DNA of 64,000 nucleotides. Source: Aquipuribacter sp051216895. Its GTDB lineage: Bacteria; Actinomycetota; Actinomycetes; Actinomycetales; JBBAYJ01. The stretch is from the NCBI RefSeq assembly GCF_051216895.1, contig NZ_JBPKAO010000006.1, forward strand, positions 166,690-230,689, read 5' to 3'. Every line of letters begins with the position of its first letter. Positions within the stretch are counted from its first letter, which is position 1. Below are positions 61,475 to 64,000 of this stretch, piece after piece. Position numbers and translations under genes: made by a program. Below the pieces are notes generated by a model. The model saw only the letters and a list, made by a program, of their open reading frames with translations. It did no database searches and had not been told where the DNA came from.

Positions 61475-62028
61475 GTCAGCACCAGCACCCCCGCGCCGGG
61501 GGCCTCCTGCTCGGCCGGCCGCCAGGCGGTGGGGGCTGACGGACCCGCGAAGAGCGGGATGCCGTCCCCCAGCACGACCGGGTTGACCTTGAGCACCAGC
61601 CGGTCGACCTCCTCGGCCAGGGCGCCGGCGAGGGCTCCCCCGCCGCACAGCCAGATGTCCCCGCCGTCGCGCTGCTTGAGGGCTCGGACGAAGCCGGCCG
61701 CGTCCTCGGCCACGACGGTCACCTCGGGGTGCTCGTCGGGGTCGAGCGTGCGCGAGAACACGTAGGTGTCCAGGTGCGCGTAGGGGTCGGCGACGCCGGC
61801 GTCCAGGGCGGGCTGGAACGTCCCGCGCCCCATCACCACCGTGTCCCAGCGGGTGCGTGGTGGTTCCGTGCCCATGGCCTGGTGGAACGCCGTGGGCAGG
61901 CCGTCGCCCCACTCCTGCGCCAGCCGGGCCAGGTAGTCGGGGTCGACGGGGAACGCGTCGGTCTCGCCGCCCGGTCCGACGATCCGGCCGTCCAGGCTGA
62001 CGGCGACGAAGTAGACGAGGGCTCGCAC
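61453..62028 (-). CDS. Dihydrofolate reductase/RibD C-terminal family protein
   Basis: A 191-aa RibD_C (bifunctional deaminase-reductase C-terminal) protein: LVYFVAVSLDGRIVGPGGETDAFP, WDTVVMGRGTFQPAL, YVFSRTLDPDEHPEV, IWLCGGGALAGALAEEVDRLVLKVNPVVLGDGIPLF. Probably an NAD(P)H-dependent reductase of unknown substrate. GTG with AGGAGG 6 nt upstream. It diverges from the kinase gene (138-bp gap, no gene seen). Confidence 0.91.
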   Translation of the reverse strand: MRALVYFVAVSLDGRIVGPGGETDAFPVDPDYLARLAQEWGDGLPTAFHQAMGTEPPRTRWDTVVMGRGTFQPALDAGVADPYAHLDTYVFSRTLDPDEHPEVTVVAEDAAGFVRALKQRDGGDIWLCGGGALAGALAEEVDRLVLKVNPVVLGDGIPLFAGPSAPTAWRPAEQEAPGAGVLVLTYERVRT

Positions 62029-62154
62029 GGGTGGCCTCCTGAGGCATCGGCAGCGGCTGGAACGGGTCGACGGTGCCGGACGACGTCCCGCGCGTCGACA
62101 CCTTTGCCCGCTCCCGGCGTCCGTCGGTGCGTCCGGTCGGTGCGTCCGGTCGGG

Positions 62155-62160
62155 CACCAT
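62155..62160 (+). promoter_or_regulatory. Putative leaderless -10 of uridine-kinase-like gene
   Basis: CACCAT, then ggcggc (6 nt), then the GTG at 62167; there is no Shine-Dalgarno. Same form as the murA start. Confidence 0.35.
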
Positions 62161-62166
62161 GGCGGC

Positions 62167-62950
62167 GTGACCCCGGACGACCTGGTCGACCTGGTGAGGG
62201 ACCGGGTCCGTCAGGCGGCGCCACCGGACCGGCCCTGCCTGGTGGCCGTCGACGGGGCCGACGGCGCCGGCAAGTCGACCTTCGCCGCCGCGCTCACCGG
62301 CTCCCTCGTGGCCTCCGGGGTCGACGCCCGGCAGGTGTCCGTCGACGGCTTCCACCGCCCACGTCACGAGCGGTACGCCCGGGGTCGCCGGTCCCCCGAA
62401 GGCTTCTGGTGCGACTCCTACGACTACGACGCCCTCCACCGTGAGCTGCTCGGCCCGTGGCGGAACGGTTCCGGCGGCTACCGGGTCGCGGTGCGAGACG
62501 TGTCGACGGACGCAGCGGTGCCGGCGCCCAGCCGACCGGTGCCGCCGGTCGGAGTCCTCGTGGTCGACGGCATCTTCCTGCTGCGGGACGAGCTGGTCGA
62601 GGTGTGGGACCTGTCGGTGCGGCTCGAGGCCCCGGCGCCGGAGCGGTTCCGTCGGATGGCGGTGCGGGACGGCTCACCGGTCGATCCCCATCACCCGGAC
62701 AACCTGCGGTACCTGCGGGGCCAGCAGCTGTACGAGGACGCCTGCGACCCGACGGCTCGCGCCGACCTGGTCGTGAGGTGCGGCGACTGGGACCATCCGC
62801 TGCTGCTGCACGGGCACGTCCGAGGGAAACAGGTGGCCCGCACCGGTCCCCGTCGGGCAGGGTGCGGGTCCGTGGGACGCATGGTCGACGTGGCGGACGG
62901 AGTGCAGGTCTGGGCCCAGGAGTCCGGGGACCGACGCGCCACCCCGCTGC
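62167..62950 (+). CDS. Uridine kinase-like P-loop protein, 3' end unresolved
   Basis: P-loop kinase of the uridine kinase/Udk-like type. Walker A VAVDGADGAGKSTFAAAL, substrate region VSVDGFHRPRHERYARG, GFWCDSYDYDALHRELL, VLVVDGIFLLRDEL and DPHHPDNLRYLRGQQLYEDACDP. The fold seems complete by about residue 212 (DWDHPLLL). No stop codon follows; the frame runs on through a 140-bp segment duplicated around an N at 62951 into the alpha/beta hydrolase. Either a real fusion or a frame or assembly error. GTG at 62167. Confidence 0.8.
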
Positions 62951-63091
62951 NCGGGCACGTCCGAGGGAAACAGGTGGCCCGCACCGGTCCCCGTCGGGCA
63001 GGGTGCGGGTCCGTGGGACGCATGGTCGACGTGGCGGACGGAGTGCAGGTCTGGGCCCAGGAGTCCGGGGACCGACGCGCCACCCCGCTGC
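62811..63091. repeat. 140-bp exact duplication flanking a single N (assembly join)
   Basis: 62811-62950 and 62952-63091 are identical, separated only by the N at 62951. This is the signature of two overlapping contig ends joined without merging, not a biological repeat. Confidence 0.92.
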
Positions 63092-63876
63092 TGCTGGTGA
63101 TGGGGGCCAACGCCAGCAGCGCGACCTGGCCCTCGGCGCTGCTGGACGGGCTCGGTCAGCACCACCGGGTCATCCGCTACGACCACCGGGACACCGGACG
63201 GTCCACGTGGTCCACCGGTGAGCCCAGCTACGCGATCCGCGACCTGGCCCGCGACGCCGTGGCCGTCCTGGACGCGTTCGACGTGGACCGCGCCCACGTG
63301 CTCGGCATGTCGATGGGCGGGGTGCTGGTGCAGCTGCTGCTCCTGGACGCCCCCGAGCGCCTGCGTAGCGCCGTCCTGCTGACCACGTCCGCGCTCGGCA
63401 GCGGCCTGGCGGGCCGGGGCCAGGACCAGCTGCCGGAGGTCGACCCTCGCCTGCTCGAGCTGTGGCAGAGCATGGGCGAGGAGCGCGACGAGGCGGCCGA
63501 GCTGGACTGGCGGGTCGAGCACTGGCGGTTGCTCAACGGCGACGTGCTGCCGTTCGACGCCGGTGAGTTCCGGGCGATGGAGCGAGGCGTCGCGGCGCAC
63601 GCCGGTACCTGGCACGGCTCGACCGCGCATGCCGTCGCGTCCCAGGAGGGGCTGGACCGCGGCCTGGAGCTGGGCTCGGTCACCGTGCCGACGCTCGTCG
63701 TCCACGGTCCGGAGGACCCCGTCAACCCGCCCCCGCACGGCGCGCACCTGGCCGGGCTGCTCGGGAACGGGACGCTGGTGACCGTTCCCGGGATGGGTCA
63801 CGCCCTGCCCGCGACCGTGGTCCCCGCGCTGGTCGAGGCCATCACGCAGCACACCAGCCCGGTCGACCGCGCCTGA
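63022..63876 (+). CDS. Alpha/beta hydrolase
   Basis: A 284-aa alpha/beta-fold hydrolase. Oxyanion region LLVMGANASSATWPSALLDGL, nucleophile elbow Ser in VLGMSMGGVLVQLL, acid Asp in LVVHGPEDPVNPPPHG and His in VPGMGHALPATVV. It resembles small esterases/aclacinomycin-methylesterase-like enzymes. The ATG at 63022 gives the usual start MVDVADGVQVWAQESG, but the frame is continuous with the upstream kinase. A GTG at 63013 is also possible. Confidence 0.88.
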   Translation: MVDVADGVQVWAQESGDRRATPLLLVMGANASSATWPSALLDGLGQHHRVIRYDHRDTGRSTWSTGEPSYAIRDLARDAVAVLDAFDVDRAHVLGMSMGGVLVQLLLLDAPERLRSAVLLTTSALGSGLAGRGQDQLPEVDPRLLELWQSMGEERDEAAELDWRVEHWRLLNGDVLPFDAGEFRAMERGVAAHAGTWHGSTAHAVASQEGLDRGLELGSVTVPTLVVHGPEDPVNPPPHGAHLAGLLGNGTLVTVPGMGHALPATVVPALVEAITQHTSPVDRA

Positions 63877-63963
63877 CCGCGTCCTGGCCAGCTCACCGAA
63901 GGCGCTCGACCACGCCCGACCGCACCGCGGTCGCACCCCAGCTCCGGCCAGGGCCGGTGGTCA

Positions 63964-64000
63964 TCAGAACGGGTAGGGTTGGGTGGGGTCCCAGCCGGGT
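63964..64000 (-). CDS. Possible 3' end of a minus-strand gene
   Basis: Twelve codons before tandem TGA TGA stops read PGWDPTQPYPF, a Pro/Trp-rich tail like that of some actinobacterial membrane proteins. Too short to identify. 63877-63963 shows no gene. Confidence 0.3.
   Translation of the reverse strand, partial: PGWDPTQPYPF

Noticed and set aside
62811..63091. 140-bp direct repeat as a transposon target or attachment duplication
   Set aside because: The copies are exactly identical and joined by a single N, the hallmark of an assembly join.

Overview
The window is a very GC-rich (low-to-mid 70s % by eye) actinobacterial chromosome segment. Gene content and order follow the conserved actinobacterial block that in Mycobacterium tuberculosis runs roughly from xerC/dprA to gltX. 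A WhiG/FliA-type sigma factor sits at the left edge and an F420-type cofC is present. A Micrococcales (Intrasporangiaceae-like) bacterium is my best guess from protein flavour, but genus is not determinable by reading alone. The assembly is a draft: there is a 225-N gap at 58014-58238, and a single N at 62951 lies between two identical 140-bp copies, which looks like an uncollapsed contig overlap.

Layout, left to right. 1-5322 (minus): partial whiG, xerC, dprA, comM and yraN, tightly overlapped, then a DUF2469 gene. 5367-8830: an accessory aldehyde-oxidation cassette (DUF779 protein, acetaldehyde-type dehydrogenase, GAF-domain regulator) interrupting the conserved block. 8868-13505 (minus): rnhB, lepB, rplS, trmD, rimM, khpA, rpsP. 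13632-20727 (minus): amidohydrolase, ffh, glnD, glnB, amtB, i.e. SRP targeting plus ammonium uptake and PII signalling. 20968-25689: ramB divergent from aceA-aceB (glyoxylate shunt). 25765-31225 (minus): small membrane protein, ftsY, smc. 31332-33496: a convergent GAF histidine kinase / LuxR-type response regulator pair. 33531-41388 (minus): mutM, rnc, rpmF, DUF177, coaD, rsmD, recG, fakA-like. 41702-46467: rpmB, thiL, a stand-alone Lrp ligand domain, a DUF3515 lipoprotein, a small acidic protein, ddl and a metB-like PLP enzyme. 46477-54308: gpsA, plsC, cofC, murA, a giant-tailed HU protein, leuD, leuC. 54416-60552: an IclR (LtbR-like) regulator, tRNA-Glu and tRNA-Gln, a polytopic membrane protein, gltX and an FAH-family hydrolase. 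60593-63876: a family annotated as 3-methyladenine glycosylase, a RibD-C reductase, and a uridine-kinase-like frame running into an alpha/beta hydrolase.

Functional links. Acetaldehyde oxidation (ALDH cassette) yields acetate, and RamB-AceA-AceB allow growth on it. SRP GTPases Ffh and FtsY, ribosomal proteins, RNase III, RimM and TrmD form the expression and secretion core. GlnD-GlnB-AmtB is a complete nitrogen-signalling unit. LeuCD faces its likely IclR regulator.

The most interesting patterns are three. First, about 16 genes have no Shine-Dalgarno sequence but carry a -10-like hexamer (mostly TANNNT) ending 6-8 nt before the start codon, implying leaderless mRNAs; they include two nearly identical 37-40 bp divergent promoter pairs. 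Second, in-frame minisatellites recur in core proteins (RpsP, HU, WhiG, Smc, DprA, FakA and a membrane protein). Third, several compact candidate operators are visible: palindrome ramB/aceA, repeat upstream of ALDH, GlnR-like box upstream of amtB, and inverted repeat ltbR/leuC. I saw no CRISPR array, insertion sequence, prophage or obvious wholly new system.
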